In this document: piece by piece, positions 1-10,850 of the stretch
Numbering within the stretch: the first letter of the stretch is position 1
Layout: every line of letters starts with the position of its first letter
Assembly: GCA_033239005.1 (NCBI GenBank)
Contig: BSQZ01000001.1
Span: 6,732,001 to 6,796,000 of the forward strand
Source: Lamellibrachia satsuma
Lineage: Eukaryota; Annelida; Polychaeta; Sabellida; Siboglinidae
Length of the DNA: 64,000 nt
Direction of reading: 5' to 3'
Notes under the pieces: generated by a model
Databases searched by the model: none
Told to the model about the DNA's origin: nothing
Seen by the model: the letters and a program-made list of their open reading frames with translations, nothing else
Translations under genes and position numbers: made by a program

Positions 1-236
1 TGTGATTACCACTGACCAGCCAGCTATATGTGTATACTGATGATCACTGACCAGCCAGCTATGTGTGTATTCTGATGACCACTGTCCAGCCAGCTATGTG
101 TGTATACTGATGATCACTGACCAGCCAGCTATGTGTGTATTCTGATCACCACTGACCAGCCAGCTATGTGTGTATTCTGATCACCACTGACCAGCCAGCT
201 ATGTGTGTATTCTGATCACCACTGGCCAGATAGCTA
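1..236. repeat. 35-bp minisatellite in receptor-gene intron
   Basis: About seven copies of a unit of roughly 35 bp containing ACTGACCAGCCAGCTATGTG, with variation at 'tgatcacc/tgatgacc'. It ends about 50 bp before the first receptor exon (acceptor at 285-286), so it is intronic. No coding role is seen. Confidence 0.85.
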
Positions 237-286
237 TGTATGTATCTGATGATCACTGACCACCAACTATGTGTGATGTGTTCTAG

Positions 287-3200
287 CCTGATGTTCTGGT
301 CAGACTGGGGTCATCATCCATTCATCCAGAGGTCATGGATGGACGGCACACATGGACTAACCATTGTCCGACACAACCTCGCTTGGCCAAATGGACTGAC
401 CATTGACTATGTGCTGGACCAACTGTATTGGGTTGATGCGAGGATGGACATGATTCAGTCGGCCGACTTCAGTGGAAGCAAACGGTCAGTGCACACTTCT
501 ATGGTCATGTGTCATCAATGTTTGTAGGTCGCATTCTCAGGTGTACACCTCCACAACATTGGTGACAACAGAATGAAGACAAGTGTATAACAAAGATGTA
601 CACCTCCACAACATTGGTGACAACAGAATGAAGACAAGTGTATAACAAAGATGTACACCTCCACAACATTGGTGACAACAGAATGAAGACAAGTGTATAA
701 CAAAGATGTCCCACTAACTAGCATTTGAAAATAAGAATAACAAAATTTCTATCAATAGGAAATGTTTTTGTCATGTGAAAGAGTTTGTGGACGCCATGTA
801 ACTTAACACAAATCAGCAATTTGTTGTGCACTCGACATCACATTATGCAAGACATAGTGAAAAAGTTATTTTCCCAAATTCATAATTGGTTGTTAAGATC
901 AAGTCATCGTTTTGCTAAAAAAAAAACGGTTTGTAGTCATTTTTTGTGCAATATTTGGCTTTGCAACAATGCCTTATTTCTTTACAATTGGACCAGTTTT
1001 TGTTTCAGCAAATGAAACCACAATCCCAGTGTCCGATGTAGCCTATTTTAATACTGTCCCACATGAATATAATTATTTAGCATTTACTGTTTTAATAACA
1101 TTTAAATACATTTTAATGTCATAGACTTTCTTCCTTTATAGCATTGTGTTCCTTGGTACAATAACAATTTATGACTTGTGATAAAATTCCATGATATGTC
1201 TAATTTATTGATTCCAATGTTTGTTTTCTTTCTGCAGGCGGACGGTGGCATCCAATCTCTATCACCCGTTCAGTATGGTCGTGTTTGAAAACTATGTCTT
1301 CTGGAGCGATTGGGCTCACCGTTCAGTGATGCGTGCCAACAAATTCACGGGGTTGAACCAGACAGTGATTCAAGGCAATCTTCACAAGCCGATGGATGTC
1401 AAGATTAAACACCCTGTGAGACAGCCAGCTGGTTAGTCACATGACCAGATCACTTAAGGTGTTGTCCGTATTGTAATATTTTGCCATGGAAAAAAATTTT
1501 CAATCAATTATTTTACTCCGTAAGACCCCCCCACACTACAGTTTGAACAGAACACATGCACTAGGTATGCAAATTAAAAAACCTATCTAGGTGGAGTGTC
1601 TGATAGAAATAAACAAACTCTACAAATTGATTTAGACAAATCAGTCTGAAAAATGGTAAATACTTGCAATACAGTATTGCATTTTGGGAAATATCAGTTG
1701 ATTGAATAAATGATTTACTGATTATATAAGTGCTAGCAATGGGAATGTTTAAATAAAATTGACACATCTGATAGGGGCGCGTTGACATATATGAATAACC
1801 GTTGGACTTAAGATAAGCCAATGGCTTACTTGTCCACTTACTGTCTGGAGTTTGTTGCTTCAGGTGGCAATCTTGTTAAAATTTGCTACATGGCAATTTC
1901 CCTTGCAGGTGTCAATCACTGCGATGTGAAGAAAATCACCTGCAGTCACTTGTGCCTGCTGACACCAGGGGGGGCTACCTGTGCTTGCCCGATTGGCATG
2001 AAGTTGTCCCTGCTCAACCTAACACAGTGTATAAGTATGCTTTTAGTAGTTACAATTTCACGTTGTCTCAGAATGATGGTATGCAGGGAAAGGCGCTTTT
2101 TAAAGTATTTTGCAGATACGTATTCGACCTATTAAGCGTACATGCCCTGATTAGCATAGACCCCCTTTTTTAAACAGCAGGATCCATAATTATTGTAATT
2201 TAACTAGTGTGGAACAACTGAAAGTGTCACCATCTGGTATTAAACAGTTGGCATCACTTTTCAGTTGTTCAACTTTAGTCACCAAATGATTCGACTAGTG
2301 TTGGACAGTTACCTTATTGTCTAGGGAAAAAAATTTTGGTGTATGTTATAAGAACTGATTCCTTGAAATTTTTTCATGGCCCAATTTTTTTCACATGTTC
2401 TGTACGCTTATTAGGTTGAATACGGTACTTGTACTTATTAGGTTGAATACGGTACTTGTACTTATTAGGTTGAATATGGTACTTGCACTTATTAGGTTGA
2501 ATACGGTACTTGTACTTATTAGGTTGAATACAGTACTTGCAATACAGTACTGCATTTTCCAAATGCTTGTAAAAGTATTTCAATTACTTTGCAATACTTT
2601 TCCACTTTAACACAGTATAGTTAATAGTTATAAGACAAGGTGTTATAGAAGTAGTGTTTATTTCATATTCAATACATGTAATATAATGAAAATATTTATA
2701 TATTGAACAATCAATCGAGATTGCTGACCTATACCAACAATAATTATTGCATGTGACTTGCTGTACATATTCAGAGATTAGAGGTTTATATGTGGTTCAC
2801 TCAGCTTCTAAACATGAGACATACCTGCTGATTTGGAGGTCAATTTGCTACTCCTTTATAATTCCAAATTAAAATGTGTGCATGAATTTGAGGCCTAATC
2901 TAATCCATGAATATTGATAATTTTGGTACATTTCTCATGATACATATGTGTGTTTCTATTACATGAGATATGCATTAAATAGCCCCATCAGTTCCCTCTG
3001 TTTTCTCAGTCAAACTTTATCGCAACATCATCTTGACGTCTGTATGTCCCATCTTTAAAAATTTGGATTTTATGCTTTTTATTCTTTCCAGGTGGATCAC
3101 CATCCTTCCAGCCGACTACCTTGCCAACAATAACCACAGTAACCCAGACCATATCTAACACAGCAAACCCATTCACAACAACATCTACAACAACAACCAC

Positions 3201-6200
3201 CACAACTACCCAACCTCCAAGTGAAATGCCCTCAACAGACCAACCCCATCATAAGGTTATTAGCAGTATGTCGATGTCAATGACAAAGGTCACATCACCT
3301 GTGACAACAGTACTACAAAGGAAGGTGATGAATGCACTCCCGCAGTCACCAGCCCCTCCAGAGGATGTGGCAAACCCATCAACAGTAGTTCCCCCAAAGT
3401 GGATGACAAACCCATCACCAATAGTTCCCCCAAAGAGGATGACAAACCCATCAACAGTAGATCCCCCAAAGATGATGACAAACCCATCAACAGTAGATCC
3501 CCCGAAGTGGATGACAAACCCATCACCAATAGTTCCCCCAAAGAGGATGACAAACCCATCAACAGTAGATCCCCCAAAGAGGATGACAAACCCATCACCA
3601 ATAGTTCCCCCAAAGAGTGTGATCGGTACATTGCCATCGCCGCCCTCTCGGAAAGTCACACCTATTCACAACACTATTCACACAAAACATCCCCCGATCA
3701 ACCCAAAACAACCCACAGTCAACTCAGAACAACCCCACCTCAACACAGAACATCCCCCAGTCCACCCAAAACATCCCCAGGTCAATCCAAGACATCCCCT
3801 AGTCAACAACAAGCCTCGATCATCAAAGTACCCAGTGAATGGCATTGCAGGAGAGCCAGGCTCTGGGAGTGTGGCAGAGGAAGGAATAACAACAAACTCT
3901 CTACAGTCCGATGGGTGCAGTGGATGCCTGAACGGTGGTACTTGTTTATACCTTCCTGACGGCTCTTACCAGTGTAGGTAAGATCTGGACCCAGTTACAG
4001 AATGCAACCCATGAAATTATACACAGTTGAACCTCCCTTTACAGTCGCCTCAGTAATACAGCCACCTCGCCATCATGGTTAGCTCAGTAATAGAGCCACC
4101 TCGCCATCATGGTTACCTCGGTAATACAGCCACCTCACCATCATGGTTACCTCAGTAATACAGCCACCTCGCCATCATGGTTACCTCAGTAATACAGCCA
4201 CCTCGCCATCATGGTTACCTCAGTAATACACCCACCTCGCCATCATGGTTACCTCGGTAATACAGCCACCTCACCATCATGGTTACCTCAGTAATACAGC
4301 CACCTCGCCATCATGGTTACCTCAGTAATACAGCCACCTCGCCATCATGGTTACCTCAGTAATACACCCACCTCGCCATCATGGTTACCTCAGTAATACA
4401 GCCACCTCACCATCATGGTTACCTCAGTAATACAGCCACCTCGCCATCATGGTTACCTCAGTAACACAGCCACCTCGCCATCATGGTTACCTCAGTAATA
4501 CACCCACCTCGCCATCATGGTTACCCCAGTAATACAGCCACCTCGCCATCATGGACACCTCGGTAATACAGCCACTTCGCCATCATGGTTACCTCGGTAA
4601 TACAGCCACCTCGCCATCATGGACACCTCAGTAATAAGCCACCTCGCCATCATGGTCACCTCGGTAATACAGCCACCTCGCCATCATGGACATCCTGGGA
4701 CAGTCCCAACAGTAAAGTATAAGACATTTAGTCCAGCTAATACAGTCACCTCGCTATTCAGGGCACTTTGGCCCAGTACCAAGGGTGACCTTAATAGTGA
4801 GGTTCCACTGTATTTTTGCATTTCTTGATACTGCCCACAAATGGCCTGTGGATAATAGTTCATCAGTTCAAAACACATCCGAAGAGCAACTTTCGCCAGT
4901 ATTTAAACTGTGTGCGGTCAGCTGTGGCAAATGTCGAACATTCCTTATCTGTGGTTAAATTAAGAAGTGTAAAAGAACGGGCTACGTTCAGCGAACAACA
5001 TGCTAGGTTTGTAATTCCTAAAGAATCGTACTCTTTTCAGTTTTCAAGTCATCCTTTTTGTTGCAGCTGTCTTCCTGAGTATTCAGGTCCGAACTGCAGC
5101 GACCTTGTTGACCCTATAATGCAGCATCCCCTGCCTGATAATGGAGGCATCCACTGGGTGACTTGGATTATCACTACGCTTGGCATTGTCTTGGCAGTGG
5201 TCGTTGGACTTGTTATCTACTTCAGACAGAAGTATGTTTATTTCCACAGAAGTATGTTTATTTCTTAAGACTTATTATCTACCTCAGACTGAAGTATGCT
5301 TATTTCTTCATGGACTTGTTATCTATTTCAGACTTGTTATCTATTTCAATCAGAAGTATGCTTATTTCTTCACAGACTTGTTATCTACTTCAAACAGAAG
5401 TATGTTTATTTCTTGTAGGATTTGTTATTTAACTCGGACTGGAGTATGTTTATTTCTTAGGGATTTGTTATCTACTTCAGACTGAAGTATTTAATCTTCT
5501 TTATTTCTTCAGAGATTTTTTTTCTAACTCAGACTGAAATATGTTTATTTCATCATAGACATGTTATCTGTTTCAAACAAAAGTATGTTTATTTTGTCAC
5601 AGACTTGATATCTACCTCAAGCAGAAGTATATTTATTTCTTCATAGACTTGTTATCTACTTTCAACAAAAGTATGTTTATTTCTTGTGGGATTTGTTATC
5701 TAACTCAGACTGGAGTATGTTTATTTCTTAGGGATTTATCTACTTCAGATAGAAGTATCTAATATTCTTTATTTCTTCAGGGATTATCTACATCAGACTG
5801 AAGTATGTTTATTTCTTCAGGGACTTGTTATCTACCTCAGACTGAAGTATGTTTATTTCTTTACAGACTTGTTATCTACTTCAGACTGAAGTATGTTTAT
5901 TTCTTCACGGACTTGTTATCTACTTCAGACATAAGTATGTTTATTTCTTCAAGGACTTGTTATCCACGTCAGACTGAAGTATGTTTATTTCTTCACAGAT
6001 TTGATCTATTTCAGACTGATGTTTTTTTTCCCGGGGACTTGATATCTACTTCATACAGAAGTATGTGTATTTCTTCAGGTACTTGTTATCTACTTCATAC
6101 AGAAGTATGTGTATTTCTTCAGGGACTTGTTATCTACTTCATACAGAAGTATGTGTATTTCTTCAGGGACTTGTTATCTACTTCATACAGAAGTATGTGT

Positions 6201-7261
6201 ATTTCTTCAGGGACTTGTTATCTACTTCAGACATTTACTCATTTCACGTAGGTATGACTGAGTCCCTGTCAGTATAGAGATGTAGATGCTTATCAATGAA
6301 TAGTCTTCACGTAGACATTGCAGCATAACTGAATGCTTCCTAGAGGAGTTGGCTTGGTATTAGAATGAACAGGTGTATCACCAGGTGAAGTGTAAAGCAT
6401 TTTGAACAATTCAGCAGACTTCGGATACAATGCAGTGTAAGTTACGTTGATGTTGTAGACGGCGGAAGCAGGCTAAGGGCACAGTGGCAGCCGTCCAATA
6501 CCACAAGGCTCAGCAGCAGGGAGACGCAGCGTATGAGACCAACTCCCTTGTCAATGCCTATGAGAACCCAGGATTCCAATCTCGGAATGATGAGGAAGAA
6601 GATGTAGGTAGTTCATTAGTTACCCTCCACCAGTGGAGGGTAAATACCCTACAAAAGTGAAGGGTTTTTGGCACAATGATAATTTTTTATGGGAAAGTGG
6701 AGGGTAAATACCCTACAGATACGAAGAGTTCTTGGTGCAATGATAATTTTGTTAAAGTAAAGTAACCCAGGTTTATTTTTCTGTTTTATAGTGTGATTAG
6801 CAGGTGTATTACATTATGTAAAGATTTGTTATGGAAAGATTCAACAACAGATGTTTTGACCACATTTTTCTACTGATGGACATACACTGGGTTTAAGACC
6901 CGGACTAGGGATACGTATGTTTGGTGTAAAAACCTGGCTCTCAACAATGGGGACTGTGTATTCCTCGTGACTCTGATGATCACGTTAATGTCGGTCCCGT
7001 CTCATTTAATTGGGGACGTAAAAGAATGACCGAGGACGATATGCACGCTTGACCACCCTCATTGCCAGCATAGGAAGTTCAGTATGGCGATAATACATGT
7101 TCTGTTTGCAGATGAATGCCAACTATCCACTGACAAAACAAAGCATGGCTGTCTATAATTCTGATGAGTCACTCGAGTCGAACTTCAACAGCCGTGAAGT
7201 TGCCATTGATGTCCCGGATAACAAGCATCTCACTCCAAGGCCTAGAGTTGGCGACCAGTAG
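287..7261 (+). CDS. LDL receptor-related protein, last seven exons (5' part outside window)
   Basis: C-terminal part of a type I endocytic receptor. Exons with GT-AG borders and matching phases: 287-484, 1238-1431, 1909-2034, 3092-3977, 5067-5231, 6459-6603, 7112-7261 (TAG). Exons 1-2 encode YWTD-type propeller blades (MFWSDWG, LYWVDARMDMIQ, VFWSDWAHRSV). Exon 3 is a six-cysteine EGF module. Exon 4 is a stalk of about 270 residues rich in Thr, Pro and Ser, then the start of a second EGF (CSGCLNGGTC) that finishes in exon 5. Exon 5 also carries the single transmembrane helix (WIITTLGIVLAVVVGLVIYF). The tail has YENPGF, an NPxF/NPxY-like sorting signal, in exon 6. Order and modules are those of the LRP/VLDLR family; the stalk is unusually long. 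Which LRP this is cannot be decided from the C-terminus. The propeller and ligand-binding repeats further 5' lie off the window. Confidence 0.88.
542..706. repeat. 55-bp tandem repeat, three copies
   Basis: Three nearly identical 55-bp units starting at 542, 597 and 652, each beginning TGTACACCTCCACAACATTG. It lies in the receptor intron between exons ending at 484 and starting at 1238. Near-identity suggests recent amplification. Confidence 0.9.
1788..1890 (+). mobile_element. LINE 3' tail fragment
   Basis: This intronic stretch shares 'taagccaatggctt.cttgtccactt' and 'ggcaatcttgttaaa' with the 3' untranslated ends of the LINE fragments near 38.05 kb and 49.88 kb. Only the 3' end is present, as expected from a severely 5'-truncated insertion. 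It ends shortly before the receptor exon at 1909. Confidence 0.7.
2123..2420. mobile_element. MITE copy 1 (Tc1/mariner-type TA target)
   Basis: About 298 bp flanked by TA on both sides (2121-2122, 2421-2422). The ends are inverted repeats: TTCGACCTATTAAGCGTAC at the left and the complement of GTACGCTTATTAGGTTGAA at the right. An internal hairpin (GGAACAACTGAA against TTCAGTTGTTC) is also present. A second copy lies at 31259-31536. There is no transposase, so it is non-autonomous. The assignment to the mariner superfamily rests only on the TA duplication. Confidence 0.72.
2407..2541. repeat. 27-bp tandem repeat grown from the MITE end
   Basis: Five units of 27 bp, each CTTATTAGGTTGAATA plus about 11 bp (CGGTACTTGTA). 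The first unit overlaps the right terminal inverted repeat of the MITE ending at 2420, so the array appears to be an amplification of transposon end plus flanking DNA. Both strands read as open periodic ORFs that are not genes. Confidence 0.85.
3385..3620 (+). repeat. 36-bp coding minisatellite in the receptor stalk
   Basis: Inside exon 3092-3977, about seven 36-bp units encode a 12-residue repeat (consensus MTNPSTVDPPKR). A second, looser block of 7-8-residue Pro-rich repeats (xxHPPVNPKxP) follows to about 3830. Dense Thr/Ser/Pro predicts an O-glycosylated, extended juxtamembrane stalk. A recently expanded array of this kind is likely to vary in length between individuals. Confidence 0.85.
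4025..4812. mobile_element. Pogo/Tigger-like terminal repeats enclosing a 34-bp minisatellite
   Basis: The left end reads CAGTTGAACCTCCCTTTACA. The right end, as its complement, reads CAGTGGAACCTCACTATTAA, and both sit close to TA. Such CAGTnGAACCTC termini are typical of pogo/Tigger-type elements. Between them, about 4047-4690, is an array of roughly 19 units of 34 bp (GGTTACCTCAGTAATACAGC plus CACCTCGCCATCAT). No transposase is present. It lies in the receptor intron before exon 5067. Confidence 0.6.
5207..6235. repeat. 44-bp intronic array copying the transmembrane exon end and its splice donor
   Basis: Around 22-24 imperfect units of about 44 bp. Each contains GGACTTGTTATCTACTTCAG, a few bases, then GTATGTTTATTTCTTCA. 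The first unit is the 3' end of exon 5067-5231 itself together with its donor (CAGAA|GTATGT). Most units therefore carry an acceptor-like TTTATTTCTTCAG, a 26-nt copy of the exon end, and a GTATGT donor. The last copies (6061, 6105, 6149, 6193) are almost identical. Confidence 0.85.
6286..6450 (+). mobile_element. SINE 3' half
   Basis: Similar to the SINE copies at 42.8-43.2 kb and 53.3-53.7 kb. Shared features are 'tagtcttcac', 'gcagcat.actgaatgcttcc', 'gaatgaacagg', a gtgaagtgt block and a 'ttgaacaat..ggatacaatgcagtgt' end. The tRNA-like head is missing. It sits immediately before the receptor exon at 6459. Confidence 0.65.
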
Positions 7262-8714
7262 GGCCAAAGATGTGCTTTTCAGTACTGTCAGTGATTGTAA
7301 CTAAGTTAGCACTGTATCATCTCTGCTATTGCTGGTTATAGCCACCAGATCTGAACATACTGTTGATGTCCGAGATAATTTGTGTACATTGTGTATTTTG
7401 TTAATTCACTTCGTTAGGTATATGTATAAACAGCAAAGTGAGCTGTAGCCAAAATGTTGATTTGGTGTCTCTTGCAACAATTAAATCTTGAAATATAAGT
7501 ATTCAGAATTGGGGTGATTGTTTTATGGTCTGCGTATACAGTATGTTGATAAACCATTGCAATATATATACGTATATACAAATATGTACATATATATGTA
7601 TATACATTGTATATGTGTATACATTGCATATGTGTGTATACATTGTATATGTGTATACATTGTATTATGTATATACATTGTATATGTATACATATATATC
7701 TATATGTACATATATAATGTATATATTTATACGATTTCGTCGTAAGTGAAGTTATTCTCTAAGTGAAATTACATATGAAATTAATGAAAAAGTTATATAA
7801 AAAAATTATTCTTTTGTGATGACTATTTTGAATATCCAACTTGTGCAAGGAGTTATAATCAAGTGTACTCTGCAATGCAAGTAAAACATGTGGCATATGT
7901 GATAATGCAATGTGCAGTGTAACAGTTTGAAACCTTGCACAATTATACATTTGTTCACATGAGTATTGATTAGCAAGTATGCACTCGTTAGGCAATGCTT
8001 AATGTGATAATTATAAATTATATGATGCTTGTGATGTTCTCATTATATTGTTTGTATCGCAAAACTGTTGTCATGAAATGTTTTATTAATGCCATTTTTT
8101 TGTTTAAATATAAGTCTAAAAAATCTTTGTTTTGTGTACTTGTATGAATAATTACAGGCTTACCTTTGAGTGGTGAGTTAAATTGGAAGTTGTGTGATCC
8201 ATTTGCTGGACCCAAGTTAGGGGGCTGCACAGCAACCTGAACCATTCGCCAGCAAGTACCATGGAATTCCCCTTTTCACATACTGAATGTGCCAAATACA
8301 AGTTACACGTATTTGGTGCAGATTGAAGCCATACAATAATTGAGCTTGAAGAAAAGGACACCTTTTTGGGGGTTGAAATTCATATTTTTGACTAAGTTTT
8401 GTATAAATCCATATAAAAAATGTAATTGTTTTTAATTGGCCAATAACATTCCTATTCCGATCAAGTGTTGTCAACGATCAGGCTACAAAATCAGCTACTA
8501 GATTTCCTAGCCTTCATGATACATTAGATGTTAGTTGTAATGAATTCCATTCTTAATTTGGGCTCATATACACATACAATTTCTTAAGATTATATAAAAT
8601 GGATAAAACATAAAAGTGAATACACATTTTCTATGTATAGGCACTCTATTTATTGTACAATGTCGGTGAGTCATGCTATGTAGTATAGTTTAAATGTTAT
8701 GCAATGTCACATAT
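7262..8714. other. Receptor 3' UTR and intergenic spacer
   Basis: After the TAG at 7259-7261 the sequence is AT-rich and holds a (TATATG)n/(TA)n low-complexity tract at about 7560-7720. At 8365-8500 is a diverged dispersed repeat related to sequences at 27.4 kb and 51.47 kb. I see no further exon. Confidence 0.5.
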
Positions 8715-10089
8715 TAATTATATGAAAAGAAACTCGCCAAGGAGTGCAAGAAGAACAAGGGAACTTAGAAATACACCAGCAACAGGATAAACATCAGAGT
8801 TGGCATGGGAAAACTTCTGAAGCAGGATGGTTCACTTACAAAAAGTGACCGTGAAGCTGCAAAGGTATTAAATCGGCAGTTCTTCAGAACATTCACCACG
8901 GAAGACACTACTAACATCCCACAGATCATGCCCAAGAATCTTGTTAAAGAAGTACACGCATTCAAGGTCGATGAACAACTAGTTAAGAAGTGCCTACTCC
9001 AACTAAAGATAGATAAATCAAAAGGCACTGACAGCATCCATCTTCTGAAGGAGATGGCGGAACAACTATGTGTATCTCTCAACATAATCTTCAACTCAAG
9101 CATCAACATATCTATGCTACCAAGAAAGGAAAGACACTATTATTTGCTCTATCTCCAAGAAATCTTACAAAAGAAACCCTGCAAACTACATATCCGTGAC
9201 ATCAATTATCTGCAAGACCCTGGAGAGATTATTTGTTGACCAGCTCATGGAACACATCAAGATAAACCACCTCAAGTCTCACCTGAAGTGAAGCACTCAA
9301 TGTCTGGACGGAGGCCGTAATGTATGGACTACCAGCTGATGTGATATACCTGGACTATGCTGAGGCATTTGACACAGTCCCACACCAGCGTCTCTTCGAG
9401 CAGGTGGAGAGTTTTGGGAAAAAACATGGATACAGGCATTCCTGTGTGGCAGAAAACATAAAGTAGCGGTAACTGGCAAACAGTCGGAATGGTGCAGGCC
9501 GTGCAGCGTAACCAGCGACGTTCCACGTGGTTCAGTCCTTGGACCAATACTTTTTATGATGTTTGTGAGTGATATACCAGATACCAGAAGACATAGACAA
9601 TCTGATCGCCCTGTTTGCAGGCGATGCAAAAACTATATGCAGCACTTGCAGATGCGGACAACTCTTCCATCTCTCTCCAAGACTTGGCAAAGCTGGTCTG
9701 CAACTATGCAGATGAAATTTCTTCCTGATAAATGTCATGTCCTCCATCTTGGACATTCAAACCCACAACACCCATGCCACTTGAACACGGACAGCGAAGA
9801 CAGGCACAGGATCAATGTGGTAACCTCAGAAAAGGACCTTGGAATGACCATTCAGTTATCTAACCGCATAGAGAACTGTGTCATCCGAGTGCTAGGATGC
9901 ATAGCAACAACACCCCGTCATCACAACAAGGAAACCTTCCTGGTGCTGTACAAAGCAATGGTGAGGCCACACCTCGAATGTACTTTCTGTGCCTGGTCCC
10001 CTCACCTGAAAAAATACCAGTACCTCGTTGAACAAGTTCGACGACGGGCAACGCGCTTGGTACCGAAACTTCTACTTCTGCGTCATTAA
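8715..10089 (+). pseudogene. Degraded non-LTR retrotransposon reverse transcriptase
   Basis: Reverse-transcriptase remnants in changing frames. Readable stretches are KLAKECKKNKG, then GSLTKSDREAAKVLNRQFF (near 8850), KIDKSKGTDSIHLLKEMAE (near 9020), the palm motif YLDYAEAFDTVPH (near 9340), DVPRGSVLGPILFMMFVSDIP (near 9510) and the thumb region KAMVRPHLECTFCAWSPHLKK (9950). Frame breaks and lost catalytic sequence show it is dead. The motif style is that of CR1/Jockey-type LINEs. Confidence 0.8.
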
Positions 10090-10113
10090 TTGGCAGTGTC
10101 CATAAGTCAGGAT

Positions 10114-10850
10114 TTAACGCCAATGGGTGTATATACACCTGTGTTGTGCCGGATATGAAAGTGCGAGTAAAAGTATAAACAAAATGCGAGGCAAAACATA
10201 GGTCCCGGCTTCGATTTGTGACCGTGTGGTAACAGCTCCTCCGAAGAGCTCGAAGGTTGGAGCTACCAACACGTTTCCGGGAAGGGCGTTCCACCAGATG
10301 ACCGTGCGTGGGAAGAAGAAGTTGCTGCACACCTTGATGCGAGCTGGGATGATTTGTTATTTGTTTGAGGGTAATATCTTGTATAGTTCGGAAGCGTTGG
10401 GGCAAAGTAGCAATTGCCATTGATGGCAGTCTGCAGGGTATGGATCCTATACATCAAGAGGAGGCAAGAAATGTGTCTTCTTTTCTCGAGTGTGTCCCAG
10501 TGAAGGCTGTTGATCACAGCGAACACACACTCCCGTTGGCATTGGCCGTAGCTGTGGAGACATATCTGGCTGCACGGCGCTGGATGTTTTCAAATTTATT
10601 TACCTCCTTCTTGGTATATGGGTTCCAACGGTGCAACAATATTCCAAGTGTGGAGACGGACTAGTGAAATGTAGCTTGCTGTCGTAGCTTCTGAGAGGTT
10701 CCTCTAAAATTGCGTCTGTTTAGGCCCAACATTTTGTTGGCGCTAGCTGTGCCTGTGATGCCGCCGTAAGGTCTACCACACAACAGTAGACTGAAATAGT
10801 TACACTCCGAAGTACAAAAAACATTCAAAATTATCAAAGCCAAAGGCAAA
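10114..10850 (-). pseudogene. 3' part of a second LINE reverse transcriptase, opposite strand
   Basis: Minus-strand reading shows the C-terminal end of a LINE RT: KMLGLNRRNFRG (near 10720), SLHWDTLEKRR (near 10500) and FFPRTVIWWNALP (near 10310). Reading frames shift between blocks and stops interrupt them. It lies tail-to-tail with the plus-strand fragment ending at 10089, with only about 25 bp between. Confidence 0.75.

Noticed and set aside
3249..3659. Long ORFs in other frames across the receptor stalk
   Set aside because: A 36-bp period keeps all frames open; the frame used joins neighbouring exons in phase and carries the EGF cysteines.
5207..6235. Regularly spaced repeats resembling a CRISPR array
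   Set aside because: Units are contiguous with no unique spacers, lie in an intron of an animal gene and copy exon sequence.
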